Below, one piece after another: positions 1-9,617 of a stretch of DNA of 64,000 nucleotides. The stretch is from Oceanimonas sp. GK1 (lineage in GTDB: Bacteria; Pseudomonadota; Gammaproteobacteria; Enterobacterales; Aeromonadaceae): contig NC_016745.1 of the NCBI RefSeq assembly GCF_000243075.1, positions 3,450,538 to 3,514,537 on the forward strand, in the 5' to 3' direction. The notes beneath the pieces were generated by a model. That model did not search any database and was not told where the DNA came from. It saw only the letters and a program-made list of their open reading frames with translations. Both the position numbers and the translations under genes were made by a program. How positions within the stretch are numbered: the stretch's first letter is position 1; each line of letters starts with the position of its first letter.

Positions 1-50
1 CTTGCGGCAACCATACTTCGCACACCGCCCTCACCCGCCAGGAAGGTATC

Positions 51-503
51 ATGACCGACACCCACTATCCCCGCCTGACCCACCTCGCCCTGCATGTGCG
101 GGATCTCGATGCCTGCCTGCGCTTTTATGCCGACTTTTGTGGCCTGCAAGAAACCCACCGGCGGGAAAGCGGCCCCCAGACCATTGTCTGGCTGGCGGAG
201 CCGGGCCGGGAGCAGGATCTGGTGTTTGTGCTGATGAACGGCGGCGAGGATCTGCACCTGGGCAGCCGGGACTACCGTCACTTCGGCTTTGCCCTGCCCA
301 GCCGCAAGGCGGTGGATGCCCTGGCCGAGCGGGCCCGGCAGGCGGGCTGCCTGCTGTGGCCGCCCCGGGACGAGCCCTGGCCGGTGGGCTATTACTTCGG
401 GGTGAAGGATCCCAACGGCAATCAGGTGGAATTCAGCTTCGGTCAGCCTCTTGGCCCGGCTGCCGCGCCAGCACTGGGGCCGGCTGGCTCTCGGGCTCGA
501 TAA
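51..503 (+). CDS. VOC-superfamily (glyoxalase/dioxygenase-fold) protein
   Basis: This 150-residue protein has the layout of a single vicinal-oxygen-chelate domain. It opens with a strand and helix (LTHLALHVRDLDACLRFYADF, residues about 9-29) and ends with a typical metal-site region (YYFGVKDPNGNQVEFSF, residues about 114-130), where the Glu of VEF is a usual metal ligand and the early His of THLAL another. Family members are glyoxalases, extradiol dioxygenases or fosfomycin and bleomycin resistance proteins, so the substrate cannot be named. A Shine-Dalgarno sequence (AGGAAGG) lies just before the ATG. The last 20 or so residues are Pro/Ala-rich and run 71 bp into the 3' end of the convergent phosphatase gene, so the true domain ends near residue 131. 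Confidence 0.8.
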   Translation: MTDTHYPRLTHLALHVRDLDACLRFYADFCGLQETHRRESGPQTIVWLAEPGREQDLVFVLMNGGEDLHLGSRDYRHFGFALPSRKAVDALAERARQAGCLLWPPRDEPWPVGYYFGVKDPNGNQVEFSFGQPLGPAAAPALGPAGSRAR

Positions 504-2361
504 AGTCCACCACGCCGTTCTGGGTGATCTGCTGCACGCACACCGGCTCGCCCTGCTCGTTGAAGCGCACATAACCAATGCCGGCCCGGTTCAGCAACCG
601 CTCCCCCCTTGACGCCCCCACCGGGGAGTGAGGGGTAATGCGCAGCCGGCGGCGGCGGGTAAACCAGTTCAGGGGCGAGCGGGGGGCATAGAGCCAGCGG
701 TTCAACCGGTCGAGCACGTCCAGCAGGCGGCGGGGAAATTCGTTCTTGATGCCGCTGCTGGTGATCTGCCAGATATGGGGTTCACCGCCCCGGTGGCGCA
801 GGCGAATGTCGTACATAAAGGAGTAATGCACGTCACCGGAGAGGATCACGTAGTTGGCCGGGGTGCGGGCATGACGAAAGATATTGAGGATCACGTTGGC
901 GGTGCCCTTGTGGGCCATCCAGTTTTCCGCATCCACCAGCAGCGGTTTGCCCAGCCAGGTAAAGATCTTCTGGATCACCTCGATCAGTTTCACCCCGAAC
1001 ACCGGAGTGGGCGACACCACCACCACCGATTCCTGATGCAGCATCTCCCCCTGCAACTCGGTCAGTGCCTCCCAGTCCATCAGCCCCGAGGGCCGGTTCA
1101 GGCTCGACTCGGAACGCCAGCGCCGGGTGCGGGTGTCGAGCACCAGCAGCCGGGGCTTGGTGTCGAGCTGATATTGCCAGCCGTCAAATTTCAGCAGGCA
1201 GTCGATCAGCCGGTCCTGATGGGCGCCGCTGGGCTGCTCGCACCAGGCCTGCAACCGTTCCACCGGGGCACCGGCAAAGGCGTCGGGATCATTGCCCCAG
1301 CCCTGACAGATGAAATACCCCACCAGGGCATTACCGATGATCCGTTTGGAAAAGGGGTGGCCGTAGGCGCTTTCCTCCCAGCCCGCGGTCAGGTTCCAGT
1401 CGTCGGTCACATCGTGATCGTCAAAGATCATCAGGGTGGGCAGATGGGCCAGCAGCCGGCGCACCGCCGGCAGGCCGTCCACAAAGGCCGCCAGCCGGCC
1501 CCGCTCCCGTTCATAACGTTCGGCCAGCTCTCCTTCCAGCGGCGGTCGCTCCTCCGGCAACAGCCGCCAGGGCGCCGGCGACCACACCAGCAGATACATG
1601 GCCAGCACCTCGGCCAGGGTGATCAGGTGGTTGGCGGCGCTGCTGGTGGTAAAGATGGGCTTGCGCGCCCCTTCAAAAAAGCGCTTTTGCAGCGGCACGT
1701 TGGCCTGGGTGTCGGGCAACAGCTGTTCGCGCCGGTAATAATTGAACGGGCTGGCAAACAGCTCGTCGCTGTCGGCCACCAGGGCGCCTTCGAGCTGCTC
1801 ACCGTAGAGCCCCAGCTCCTGGATCAGCTGATGAATGGCGGTGAGCATGGGGCCGGCCACGTCGTCGGCATAGATCTGATCTCCGCTCAGCATCAGCACC
1901 GCCGGACGCTGGGCCGGCTGACTGTGGCGCTCACTCAACCAGTCGTCCGCCGCCACCAGGCCATCGGGAGCGGCATGATGGGGCTTGCGGCAGGAGCCGT
2001 GCAGCATGGCATCAAGCCGCTCCCGCAACACCAGGCTGGGCAGCTCTTCGCCGTCGTAACACAGCTCTCCGCCCCACTCGGCCATGCCGTGCCAGTGAGA
2101 CTCTCCCGGCCGGCGCCACTGCAGATCGTAGGGCAGCCGGGTATCGGTGGGCAGGGGCTCGTCGAGGGTCAGATCCAGCAACTGAATAAAACATGACTCT
2201 CCCACCCGCAGTTGCCGATGCGCCTTATCGGAAAACGCCAAGGGTTCACGACCGGGGAGGCACAGGCGAAAGCCCAGGGCCTCGCGGCTGGCCAGCCAGA
2301 ACACCAGGCGATGGGTTTCGGCCCGGCGAAGCAGGGGGCCGGCGAGAATGGTGGAGTCCAT
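433..2361 (-). CDS. PhoD-like metallophosphatase (alkaline phosphatase D family)
   Basis: This 642-residue protein carries the metal-binding blocks of the PhoD-like calcineurin fold: LSGDQIYADD near residue 158, IFDDHDVTDDW near residue 313, and ILSGDVHYSF near residue 508, each holding the Asp/His ligands of a dinuclear centre. PhoD enzymes are phosphodiesterases or phosphomonoesterases. I see no signal peptide or Tat motif at the N-terminus (MDSTILAGPLLRR), so this member looks cytoplasmic, unlike classical secreted PhoD. It belongs to the longer bacterial PhoD-like group of unknown substrate. The gene is convergent with the VOC gene and overlaps its 3' end. About 200 bp separates its start from the divergent chemoreceptor gene. 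Confidence 0.82.
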   Translation of the reverse strand: MDSTILAGPLLRRAETHRLVFWLASREALGFRLCLPGREPLAFSDKAHRQLRVGESCFIQLLDLTLDEPLPTDTRLPYDLQWRRPGESHWHGMAEWGGELCYDGEELPSLVLRERLDAMLHGSCRKPHHAAPDGLVAADDWLSERHSQPAQRPAVLMLSGDQIYADDVAGPMLTAIHQLIQELGLYGEQLEGALVADSDELFASPFNYYRREQLLPDTQANVPLQKRFFEGARKPIFTTSSAANHLITLAEVLAMYLLVWSPAPWRLLPEERPPLEGELAERYERERGRLAAFVDGLPAVRRLLAHLPTLMIFDDHDVTDDWNLTAGWEESAYGHPFSKRIIGNALVGYFICQGWGNDPDAFAGAPVERLQAWCEQPSGAHQDRLIDCLLKFDGWQYQLDTKPRLLVLDTRTRRWRSESSLNRPSGLMDWEALTELQGEMLHQESVVVVSPTPVFGVKLIEVIQKIFTWLGKPLLVDAENWMAHKGTANVILNIFRHARTPANYVILSGDVHYSFMYDIRLRHRGGEPHIWQITSSGIKNEFPRRLLDVLDRLNRWLYAPRSPLNWFTRRRRLRITPHSPVGASRGERLLNRAGIGYVRFNEQGEPVCVQQITQNGVVDFIEPESQPAPVLARQPGQEADRS

Positions 2362-2564
2362 GAAAAATCCGTTGATGCAGCAGTGGGCCCATCATAACCA
2401 CTGGTTTGCGGCCTTGAAAGCACCCCCGGCTCAAGCCAGGACGATTCCTGCCGTTAACCCTGTACCGACTGCGCACTGGCCGAGCCGTATTTTGTATTAG
2501 TCGGAATGACATTCAGAAAACAAAATGATACAAAGATGTAAACAAAACTAGGGTGAGATCAAGG

Positions 2565-4235
2565 ATGAAGCGACTTTCCATCAGACAAAAAATTCTGTTG
2601 CTGGCATTGCTGCCGCTGCTGCTGCTGGCCGCCGTCAGTACCTGGGTCAATGTATCCCAGTCGCTGCGGCTCAAGGAGCTCAGCGGTCAGAGCCTGCATC
2701 AATCCCTGTTTGAGTCTCGCAAGCAACAGCTGTCCAACTACATGGAGCTGGCCATCACCAGCATTCAGCCGCTGCTGGCCCGGGGCGACACCGACATTGC
2801 CAAGGAGCAGCTGCGCCGGCTGCGCTTCGACAACGGCACCGGTTACTTCTTTGTCTACGACCACGACGGTGTGCAGGTGGTCAGCGCCGACAACCCGGCC
2901 CGGGAAGGCAACAACTACTATGACTCCACCAGCCCCGATGGCCGCCACCTGGTGCGGGAGTATATTCAGCTTGGCCGCAATGGCGGCGGCTATGTGGAAT
3001 ACAGCTGGCCCAAGCCCGATGCCCGGGAAGGCTCTCCCAAGCTGGCCCACATCATGCCGGTGCCCGGCACCGACTGGCTGCTGGGCACCGGCTTTTACAT
3101 CGACGATCTGCTCGCCACCGTGGCTCAGCTGGAAACTGAGCTGTCGGCCTCGGTACGCCAGGGCCTGATCAACTCGGCGCTGTCCGCTTCCCTGCTGCTG
3201 GCCTTGATCGCCGCCGTGGGCCTGGTCATTGCCCGGGGTATTCACACCCCCATTCGTCAGGCGGTGCACACCATGGAAAACATCGCCCAGGGGGAAGGGG
3301 ATCTGACCCGCCGGCTCGACGCCGATCAGCAAAACGAGCTGGGCACCCTGGCCCGCTCCTTTAACCAGTTCGCCGGCCAGATCAGCGAGCTGGTGCAGAA
3401 CACCCGCCATTCCGCCGACACCCTGCAGCAGGCCAGCCAGGAGCTGCAGCGGTTTATGGAAGAAACCGAGGTCGGCATCGGCCGCCAGCATCACGAGAGT
3501 GACCAGCTGGCCACCGCCATGAACCAGATGTCGGCCACCGCCCAGGAAGTGGCCAGCAGCGCCGCCAACGCCGCCGAGGCCGCCGAGCAGGCCGAGCGCC
3601 TGGTCAACAATGCCCAGCAGCAGTTGCAGGGCGCCATTGCGGTGATCGACGGGCTGGAGAACCAGGTGGCCGCCGGGGTGGACATCATTCAGCGGCTGGG
3701 GCAGGAGTCGGAGCAGATTGGCACCGTACTTGATGTGATCCGCGGCGTGGCCGAGCAGACCAACCTGCTGGCACTCAACGCCGCCATTGAGGCGGCCCGG
3801 GCCGGCGAGCAGGGCCGCGGCTTTGCGGTGGTGGCCGACGAGGTACGCACCCTGGCCGGCCGCACCCAGACCAGCACCGAAGAAATTCACACCATGATCA
3901 CCCGGCTGCAGCAGGGGGCCAAGGAGGCGGTGCAGGCCATCGAGACCATTCGCGACGGCAGCAGTCACACCGTGACCGAAGCCCGCCGCATCGACGAGGC
4001 CCTGCTCGACATCGGCACCGCGGTCAATACCATCAACCTGATGAACGCCCAGATCGCCAGTGCCGCGGAAGAGCAGACCCAGGTATCGGAAAGCATCAAC
4101 ACCAACGTGCATCAGATTGTGGCCATCGCCGAGCAGACCAATGCCGGCTCCAAGGCGGCGACCCAAACCAGCCGCCAGCTGGGCGATCTGGCTGGCCGGC
4201 TGCAACAGCTGGTGGGCCGCTACCGTACCAGCTAA
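2565..4235 (+). CDS. Methyl-accepting chemotaxis protein with periplasmic Cache sensor
   Basis: This is a transmembrane chemoreceptor of about 556 residues. TM1 lies at residues about 10-30 (a Leu-rich run). A periplasmic single-Cache-type sensor follows, with the [12 protein letters not shown] and [14 protein letters not shown] motifs. TM2 is near residue 210, followed by a HAMP domain ([12 protein letters not shown]) and the cytoplasmic signalling domain with the highly conserved tip [19 protein letters not shown]. It should report ligand binding to CheA/CheW; sCache receptors often bind small carboxylates, but the ligand here is unknown. I chose the ATG at 2565 because AGGGTGAG at 2550-2557 sits at proper distance; a GTG at 2553 is also in frame. 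The last residues (VGRYRTS) lack a CheR-binding pentapeptide. Confidence 0.9.
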   Translation: MKRLSIRQKILLLALLPLLLLAAVSTWVNVSQSLRLKELSGQSLHQSLFESRKQQLSNYMELAITSIQPLLARGDTDIAKEQLRRLRFDNGTGYFFVYDHDGVQVVSADNPAREGNNYYDSTSPDGRHLVREYIQLGRNGGGYVEYSWPKPDAREGSPKLAHIMPVPGTDWLLGTGFYIDDLLATVAQLETELSASVRQGLINSALSASLLLALIAAVGLVIARGIHTPIRQAVHTMENIAQGEGDLTRRLDADQQNELGTLARSFNQFAGQISELVQNTRHSADTLQQASQELQRFMEETEVGIGRQHHESDQLATAMNQMSATAQEVASSAANAAEAAEQAERLVNNAQQQLQGAIAVIDGLENQVAAGVDIIQRLGQESEQIGTVLDVIRGVAEQTNLLALNAAIEAARAGEQGRGFAVVADEVRTLAGRTQTSTEEIHTMITRLQQGAKEAVQAIETIRDGSSHTVTEARRIDEALLDIGTAVNTINLMNAQIASAAEEQTQVSESINTNVHQIVAIAEQTNAGSKAATQTSRQLGDLAGRLQQLVGRYRTS

Positions 4236-4333
4236 ACCCGAGGCCGGCCCCGGCCGCCGGCCTCAGCATTCACTGGCCACTTCAGTGCCCCTTCTTTACA
4301 CTGGGGATCCGTTTGCTTCGGATCCCTGACGTT

Positions 4334-5428
4334 ATGCGTGAAAAACTGGAACGCCGCTCTTTTCTGTTTACCCTGCTGCTGGTCAGCCTGTTGTTCGGGC
4401 TGGTGCTCAAGCCCTTCTGGGGAGCCATTTTCTGGGCCTGCGCCATCAGCGTGATCTTTTACCCGCTGCAAAACGCCATCATCGCGCGCATCGGCCCCAA
4501 GCCCAACCGGGCGGCGCTGCTGACCCTGACCATTTGCGTGGTCATCGTGGTGCTGCCGGTGCTGTTTATCGCCGCCTCCTTTGCCCAGGAGGGGCTGCTG
4601 CTGTACCAGCGCCTCGACCAGGGTGAAATCAGCCCCGGCAATCTGCTGGAGCAGATCCGCACCGCCTTTCCGCTGCTGCCCGATCTGCTGGCGCGGTTGG
4701 GCATCGATCTGGACAGTATGCGCGAGAAACTGTCGGAAGCCGCGGTGGCGGCCAGCAAGCTGCTGGCGGGCAAGGCCCTCACCGCCGGCCAGAGTACCTT
4801 TACCTTTGTGGTGGACGTGGCGCTGATGCTGTACCTGGCCTTTTTTCTGCTGCGCGACGGCCATCAGCTCACCGAGCTGCTGGTACGGGCCCTGCCCCTG
4901 GGCGATGCCCGGGAGCGCACCCTGTTTGCCAAGTTTTCGGAAGTCACCCGGGCCACGGTCAAGGGCAACATACTGGTGGCTATGGTCCAGGGCGCCCTGG
5001 GCGGCTTTATTTTCTGGGTGCTGGGCATTCCCGGCCCGCTGCTGTGGGGGGTGGTGATGGCGTTCCTGTCACTGATCCCGGCCATTGGCGCGGCCCTGGT
5101 ATGGCTGCCGGTGGCCATTTACCTGTTCGCTACCGGGGCCTGGGTGTCGGGCAGCATACTGGTAGCATTTGGCGCCCTGGTGATCGGCCTGGCCGACAAC
5201 GTGCTGCGCCCGCTGCTGGTGGGCCGCGACACCAAGCTGCCCGACTACCTGGTGCTGTTTTCCACCCTGGGCGGCATCAGCCTGATGGGCGTGAACGGCT
5301 TTGTTATCGGCCCACTGGTGGCCGCGCTGTTTCTGGTGTTCTGGGACATTTTCATGCGCGAGTTCAACGGCCGGGAGCGGGAAGAGCAAGGCCACCCCGG
5401 GCCGCAGGCTCAGTCCGGCAAGGATTGA
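4334..5428 (+). CDS. AI-2E family transporter (PerM/YdiK type)
   Basis: This is a 364-residue integral membrane protein with about eight hydrophobic segments and the AI-2E exporter layout: two N-terminal helices, a soluble region (residues about 100-160), then a helix-dense C-terminal half with [26 protein letters not shown] and [16 protein letters not shown]. The DNxxRP motif is characteristic of the family. Members include TqsA (AI-2 export) and Na+/H+ antiporters, so the substrate is open. The ATG at 4334 is preferred over the upstream TTG at 4313. A short inverted repeat containing two GGATCC sites lies just before the start. The 3' end overlaps the convergent chemoreceptor gene by 19 bp. 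Confidence 0.88.
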   Translation: MREKLERRSFLFTLLLVSLLFGLVLKPFWGAIFWACAISVIFYPLQNAIIARIGPKPNRAALLTLTICVVIVVLPVLFIAASFAQEGLLLYQRLDQGEISPGNLLEQIRTAFPLLPDLLARLGIDLDSMREKLSEAAVAASKLLAGKALTAGQSTFTFVVDVALMLYLAFFLLRDGHQLTELLVRALPLGDARERTLFAKFSEVTRATVKGNILVAMVQGALGGFIFWVLGIPGPLLWGVVMAFLSLIPAIGAALVWLPVAIYLFATGAWVSGSILVAFGALVIGLADNVLRPLLVGRDTKLPDYLVLFSTLGGISLMGVNGFVIGPLVAALFLVFWDIFMREFNGREREEQGHPGPQAQSGKD

Positions 5429-6660
5429 CGGCGGCGAATGCGCGCCATATTGCCGGTCAGCCCCTCGGCAATGGTGCGGATTTGCCGCCCTTCCCGCTCC
5501 AGGTTGTCGAGCAGGGGCTGGGAGCTTTCGGCCTGCTGCCACAGTCGCGCCAGATAGGCGTCCAGCTCGTTCATGGCCGCCTCCTGGGCCGAAATGGCCT
5601 CGGCAATGTCGCCGTTCATTTTGCTCAGCCCCGCCGAACGCTGCTGAATACCTTCCAGCGCCGCCAGCCCGGAACGCACCTTTTCTGCCGCCTCCCCGCT
5701 GACCTGGGCATTGGCGGCCATCAGGCCGGCACTGCGCTCTACCCGCTCACTCAGGGCATCAATCATCTGCTGAATGTCCTGGGTGGCATCCTGAGTGCGC
5801 CGGGCCAGGGTGCGCACCTCGTCGGCCACCACCGCAAAGCCCCGCCCCTGTTCACCGGCCCGGGCCGCCTCGATGGCGGCGTTGAGCGCCAGCAGGTTGG
5901 TCTGCTCCGAAATGCTTTTAATGGTGTCTACGACCGTGGCCACCCGGGTCAGGGTATCGCCCAGCAAGGCCGCTTCCTGCAATGTGGTGGCGCTGTCCGC
6001 CTCCAGCCGGCTGATGCCGTCCATGGCTTCCTGCATGTACTGGCCGGTGGTCGCGGCTTCGGCATGGCTCTGGCCGGTCCATTCACTGGCCTGCCGGCAG
6101 TGCACCGCGACCTGCTGCAGACTCTGGTGCTGCCCGGCCACCGCCGTGCGGCAGGCGGCAATTTGACGATGCTGCTCTCCCACCGCCTGGCCGGTATGTT
6201 CCACCGTTTCGCCAATGGCGCCCACGGCGCCATGCAGACCGCCCACCGCCTGCTCCACCAGCGTCAGGGTGCCCGAGAGGTGATCCAGGGTGGCATCAAT
6301 GGCCGAGCCGATCACCCCGAACTCGTCTTCTCCGGAAAACCCGACCCGGCGCTCCAGGCCGCCCGACGCCACGGAGCTCATCACCCCTTCAATGTGCGCC
6401 AGCAGTGGCAGCAGGTTGGCACTCACGGCGCGGGCCACCAGCCACAGCAACACCAGGCCGCCAGCACTGGCGGCAAGCAGCCATGCCGGATCGGGCAGCC
6501 TCAGGGGTAACGCGGCGGGCTGGCGCCAGGTCAGCCAGAGCACATAAAGGGAAGGCGCCAGCAATAACACGCCGGCCAGGTAGCAGGTCAGCATCAGCTT
6601 GTGCTTCAGCGGCAGGTTCATCAGCAGGCGGTCGCGCCAGCCAATTGTGACGGCATCCAT
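5410..6660 (-). CDS. Methyl-accepting chemotaxis protein with almost no periplasmic domain
   Basis: This 416-residue chemoreceptor has two hydrophobic segments close together (residues about 20-43 and 58-78), leaving only about 15 periplasmic residues. A conventional ligand-binding domain is therefore absent. A HAMP-like linker follows, then the signalling domain with the conserved hairpin [20 protein letters not shown] near residue 250. Such short receptors may sense through the membrane, the cytoplasmic region or a partner. The start is supported by GGAGA upstream of the ATG. An AT-rich stretch at 6660-6720 with a TATATAGAAAT-type sequence probably holds its promoter. The gene is not next to other che genes. 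Confidence 0.88.
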   Translation of the reverse strand: MDAVTIGWRDRLLMNLPLKHKLMLTCYLAGVLLLAPSLYVLWLTWRQPAALPLRLPDPAWLLAASAGGLVLLWLVARAVSANLLPLLAHIEGVMSSVASGGLERRVGFSGEDEFGVIGSAIDATLDHLSGTLTLVEQAVGGLHGAVGAIGETVEHTGQAVGEQHRQIAACRTAVAGQHQSLQQVAVHCRQASEWTGQSHAEAATTGQYMQEAMDGISRLEADSATTLQEAALLGDTLTRVATVVDTIKSISEQTNLLALNAAIEAARAGEQGRGFAVVADEVRTLARRTQDATQDIQQMIDALSERVERSAGLMAANAQVSGEAAEKVRSGLAALEGIQQRSAGLSKMNGDIAEAISAQEAAMNELDAYLARLWQQAESSQPLLDNLEREGRQIRTIAEGLTGNMARIRRRQSLPD

Positions 6661-6750
6661 GCAGTATCTCCATATGATATTTCTTTATATAGAAATAACA
6701 CATGGCAAACAACGGCTCAACAACCTCTTTTCATCCCGCTTGAATAACAA

Positions 6751-6780
6751 AACCCCGTATCGTGTTCACGATACGGGGTT
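6751..6780 (-). terminator. Intrinsic terminator after allA
   Basis: A perfect 14-bp inverted repeat (AACCCCGTATCGTG and its complement, 2-nt centre) lies 30 bp beyond the allA stop. On the minus strand it is followed by TTTTG, so it fits a factor-independent terminator. T residues on the other side may let it work in both directions. Confidence 0.85.
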
Positions 6781-6809
6781 TGATGGCATGACCGGCGTCA
6801 GGGACGCTG

Positions 6810-7319
6810 TCAGTCGAGCTCAACGGTCAGCTGCACCGACTCGTCAAAGAAGAACTCGTCACAGTTGTTGCCCGGGCCGCTGCGATCCACCACCAGGAAC
6901 TCGTCGTTGTCGCGCAGCGCCATGATCGGATGGTGCCATACGCCCCTGTGGTAGTTCACGCCCTGGCGACCGCTGGCGCGGAAGGCGCGCACGGTGGCCG
7001 GGTCGATGTTCATGCTGCCGTCGCCCACCGGGGCAACCACCAGCAGGAAGTCGTGGCCGAACAGCGGAATAAAAGACTGGGAGCCGAACGGATGGCGCTC
7101 CAGCATTTTGATCTGCAGCGGGTATTCCAGGGTCTCGGCACGGAAGATGCTGATGATGCCCTGGCCCTGCTCGTCCAGCTGTACTTCACCCAGCTTGTGG
7201 TAACGCTGAGTGGAGCCGTTGTTGATCATGAAATAGTCACGACCTTCGGATTCGATGACGTCGCCAAAGGGAGCGAAGGCTTCCTTGGTCAGCGGCTCGA
7301 TCTTGAGAGTTTTGATCAT
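6810..7319 (-). CDS. allA: Ureidoglycolate lyase
   Basis: The 169-residue protein matches the AllA family over its whole length (usual length about 160-170). It converts (S)-ureidoglycolate to glyoxylate and urea, the last step of allantoate use. Family landmarks include FAPFGDVIE near residue 15, a central cupin-like strand set (MLERHPFGSQSFIPL), and GVNYHRGVWHHPI near residue 120, whose His residues sit in the active-site region. It is the third gene of a minus-strand set puuE-uraD-allA, 55 bp after uraD, with a strong Shine-Dalgarno (GGAGGCAGC) before the ATG. Its substrate must come from allantoicase or an allantoate amidohydrolase route, neither of which is encoded here. Confidence 0.92.
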   Translation of the reverse strand: MIKTLKIEPLTKEAFAPFGDVIESEGRDYFMINNGSTQRYHKLGEVQLDEQGQGIISIFRAETLEYPLQIKMLERHPFGSQSFIPLFGHDFLLVVAPVGDGSMNIDPATVRAFRASGRQGVNYHRGVWHHPIMALRDNDEFLVVDRSGPGNNCDEFFFDESVQLTVELD

Positions 7320-7374
7320 TGCTGCCTCCTGCAGAGAAGAAAGAAGGCAGGGCCTGCCGGCCCCGCCGGCCGTG

Positions 7375-7890
7375 TTACATGTCGCTCAGACGGAACAGGG
7401 CAATCTTGTTGATCTCTTTCACGGCGCGATCGAACTCGGTGTCGTAGTCGTTGTGAATACGCTCTTCAAAGGCCGCCAGGATCTGGTGACGGTTGGAGCC
7501 CTTGACCGCCATGATGAAAGGAAAGGCGAACTTTTCCTTGTAAGCGTTGTTCAGGTAAGTGAAGCGCTCGAACTCTTCGGCGGTGCACTCGCTGATGCCG
7601 GCACCGGCCTGCTCGTTGGTGGAGGCTTCGGTCAGCTCGCCGCGCTGGGCAGCCTTGCCGGCCAGATCCGGGTGAGCGTTGATCAGGTCGAGCTGAGCTT
7701 GTTTGTCGGCATTCAGCAGCACAGTGCACATACGGGCGTGCAGTTGCTCAATCTCGTTGTCGGCCTCGGTCAGGCCCTGGTCAAAGGTCTGCTCGGCCAC
7801 CCAGGGAGAGTGCTCGTAAATGTCGGCGAAGATCTTGACGAACTCGTCGCGGCCCATGGTGCTGGGCTTGCAGGTCTTGAACAGGCTCAT
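7375..7890 (-). CDS. uraD: 2-oxo-4-hydroxy-4-carboxy-5-ureidoimidazoline (OHCU) decarboxylase
   Basis: This 171-residue all-helical protein is UraD, which decarboxylates OHCU to S-(+)-allantoin in urate breakdown. The family signature AHPDLAGKA near residue 80, containing the catalytic His, is present, followed by the conserved FPFIMAVKG segment near residue 122 and the helix that closes the active site. The start codon shares one base with the puuE stop (TAATG), so the two are translationally coupled. An AAGGAAA Shine-Dalgarno is well placed inside the end of puuE. The product acts directly after UraH, encoded divergently at 9.2 kb. Confidence 0.94.
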   Translation of the reverse strand: MSLFKTCKPSTMGRDEFVKIFADIYEHSPWVAEQTFDQGLTEADNEIEQLHARMCTVLLNADKQAQLDLINAHPDLAGKAAQRGELTEASTNEQAGAGISECTAEEFERFTYLNNAYKEKFAFPFIMAVKGSNRHQILAAFEERIHNDYDTEFDRAVKEINKIALFRLSDM

Positions 7891-8810
7891 TACTTGTTTC
7901 CTTTGTAGGGATGGTGCTCATGCCAGTGCTTGGCAATGTCGATGCGGCGGGTAAACCACACCTTGTCATGGCTGCGGGCGTACTTGATAAAACGCTCCAG
8001 ACCGGCCATACGGCCCGGGCGGCCCAGCAGGCGGCAGTGCATGCCGATGGACAGCATCTTGGGTGCTTCGGCGCCTTCTTCATAGAGCACGTCGAAGGCA
8101 TCCTTCAGGTACTGGTAAAACTCTTCGCCGGTGTTGTAGCAACCCTGGCCAAAGCGCATGTCGTTGGTGTCCATCACGTAGGGGATCACCAGGTGGCCCT
8201 TGCCGTTGTTGTCTACCCAGTACGGCAGGTCGTCGCCGTAGGAGTCGGAGTCATACAGGAAACCGCCCTCTTCCATCACCAGCTTGCGGGTGTTGGGGCT
8301 GTCGCGACCGGTGTACCAGCCCAGCGGACGTTCGCCACAGACGCGCTCGAAGATTTCCAGCGCCTTATACAGGTGCTCGCGCTCTTCCTCTTCGCTCATG
8401 AACTGGTAGGTGATCCACTTGTAGGCGTGGGAGCAGATCTCGTGACCTTCGTCCATGAACGCCTTGGCGATTTCCGGGTAACGCTCAATGGCGGTGGCCA
8501 CGGCGAAGATGGTCAGCGGAATGTCGTAGCGCTTGAACAGGCGCAGCAGGCGCCAGACACCGGCACGGCTGCCATACTCATAGATGGACTCCATGCTCAT
8601 GTGACGCGCGTCCGGGAAAGACACGGCTGCCGGCATTTCCGACAGGAAGGCTTCAGATTCACCGTCACCGTGCAGCACACAGCGCTCACCGCCTTCTTCG
8701 TAGTTCAGAACAAAGTTGATGGCGATACGCGCATCACCGGGCCACTGCGGGTGAGGAGGGTTGGCACCATACCCGACGAGATCGCGGGGATAGTCTTTGT
8801 TTTGGCTCAT
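7890..8810 (-). CDS. puuE: Cofactor-independent allantoinase (NodB-fold)
   Basis: The 306-residue protein belongs to the polysaccharide-deacetylase-fold allantoinases (PuuE type), not the amidohydrolase AllB type. It hydrolyses allantoin to allantoate. Diagnostic segments are FVLNYEEGGER near residue 35, EYGSRAGVWRLL near residue 80, and HEICSHAYKW near residue 125 with the His pair of the NodB motif, followed by GWYTGRDSPNTRKL. The length equals that of characterised PuuE proteins. It is the first gene of puuE-uraD-allA and is divergent from uraH. A GTATAC-centred palindrome lies about 90 bp upstream and AGGAG precedes the start. Confidence 0.94.
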   Translation of the reverse strand: MSQNKDYPRDLVGYGANPPHPQWPGDARIAINFVLNYEEGGERCVLHGDGESEAFLSEMPAAVSFPDARHMSMESIYEYGSRAGVWRLLRLFKRYDIPLTIFAVATAIERYPEIAKAFMDEGHEICSHAYKWITYQFMSEEEEREHLYKALEIFERVCGERPLGWYTGRDSPNTRKLVMEEGGFLYDSDSYGDDLPYWVDNNGKGHLVIPYVMDTNDMRFGQGCYNTGEEFYQYLKDAFDVLYEEGAEAPKMLSIGMHCRLLGRPGRMAGLERFIKYARSHDKVWFTRRIDIAKHWHEHHPYKGNK

Positions 8811-9172
8811 CTGAAAACTCCTAAAAAAACAAAGGATTACATGCCGGCCAAATACAGCCGGGAAAAGAGAGTTTGACGGTCGTCACAATCTTCCCATTGT
8901 ATACAATAAAATCAACTTATGTAAATAACAGGTTTAGTTTTTGTATCGGAAGCCCGCCGCATTCTTGCTTTGCGACCACAAAGCAAAGACAATCGGCAAC
9001 GGATCAAGATTCCCGCATTGAAAAATGTGACGCAGTGCTCAAAAAAACATGTCTCGATGTTAAGATAATGTAGACGCGCTGTTTATCTTGATGTAAAAAT
9101 ACTTCTGCCGGCGTTACCCGTCGGCAGTACCTTGGACTTTGAAGACGCAGTAATGCGCAAGGTAACTTGAAA
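8811..9172. other. Intergenic region between divergent puuE and uraH
   Basis: These 362 bp hold no convincing gene. The region is more AT-rich than its surroundings and should contain the promoters of both puuE-uraD-allA and uraH. The one strong motif is the 12-bp palindrome at 8896-8907. A TGAC-N4-GTCA inverted pair at 8874-8885 is weaker. I could not assign -10/-35 elements with confidence. Confidence 0.6.
8896..8907. promoter_or_regulatory. Perfect palindrome ATTGTATACAAT, candidate GntR-family operator
   Basis: The 12-bp sequence is fully self-complementary and lies between puuE and uraH. FadR-subfamily GntR proteins commonly bind TTGTATACAA-like palindromes. Related GTATAC-centred sites occur upstream of the gntR gene at 33.15 kb and of the HbpS-like gene at 42.25 kb. 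The assignment to the window's GntR protein is inferred. Confidence 0.55.
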
Positions 9173-9526
9173 ATGGGAAGACTGACTACTCACGTACTCG
9201 ATACTGCCAAGGGCCTGCCCGGCTCCGACATCAAGGTTGAGCTGTACAAGGTTGACGGCGAGCAAACCACGCTGATCAACACCGTTTACACCAACCACGA
9301 CGGCCGTACCGATGCCCCCATCCTGGAAGGTGCTGACTATGTTGCCGGCAAATACCAGCTGGTATTCCACACCTCTCCTTATTTCAAGAAACAAGGTATT
9401 GAACTGCTTGAGCCGGCATTCCTGGATGACGTTGTTATCCGTTTCGGTATTGCCGAAGGCGAAGAGCACTATCACGTACCCCTGCTGATCTCGCCCTACA
9501 GCTACTCCACCTATCGCGGTAGCTAA
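9173..9526 (+). CDS. uraH: 5-hydroxyisourate hydrolase (transthyretin-like)
   Basis: The 117-residue protein is a HIUase of the transthyretin-related family. It opens with LTTHVLDTAKGLPG, containing the conserved active-site His, and ends with the diagnostic C-terminal tetrapeptide YRGS. The central block TNHDGRTDAPI supplies the catalytic Arg. It opens 5-hydroxyisourate to OHCU, the substrate of UraD. There is no signal peptide, so it acts in the cytoplasm. The ATG at 9173 with AAGG upstream is preferred over the in-frame TTG at 9167. It is divergent from puuE and followed 91 bp later by a purine permease in the same direction. Confidence 0.95.
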   Translation: MGRLTTHVLDTAKGLPGSDIKVELYKVDGEQTTLINTVYTNHDGRTDAPILEGADYVAGKYQLVFHTSPYFKKQGIELLEPAFLDDVVIRFGIAEGEEHYHVPLLISPYSYSTYRGS

Positions 9527-9548
9527 AGGGTCGCAGACGGCTCCTGCT

Positions 9549-9581
9549 CATGCCGCCGGCCCAAGGAAGACTGGCGGCATG
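9549..9581 (+). other. Hairpin between uraH and the purine permease
   Basis: CATGCCGCC at 9549-9557 pairs with GGCGGCATG at 9573-9581 across a 15-nt loop. There is no U-tract, so it is not an intrinsic terminator. It could stabilise or segment the transcript, or be chance. Confidence 0.35.
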
Positions 9582-9617
9582 GGCAGTCTGCAAAATTACC
9601 CACGAGGACTTCCGGTT

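Noticed and set aside
628..2196. Long open frame on the plus strand opposite the PhoD-like gene
   Set aside because: It is the antisense shadow of a well-conserved GC-rich gene; its translation is rich in Gln, His, Gly and Pro with no domain.
2559..4205. Long open frame opposite the first chemoreceptor
   Set aside because: Antisense shadow; the plus strand has clear HAMP and MCP motifs and a ribosome site.
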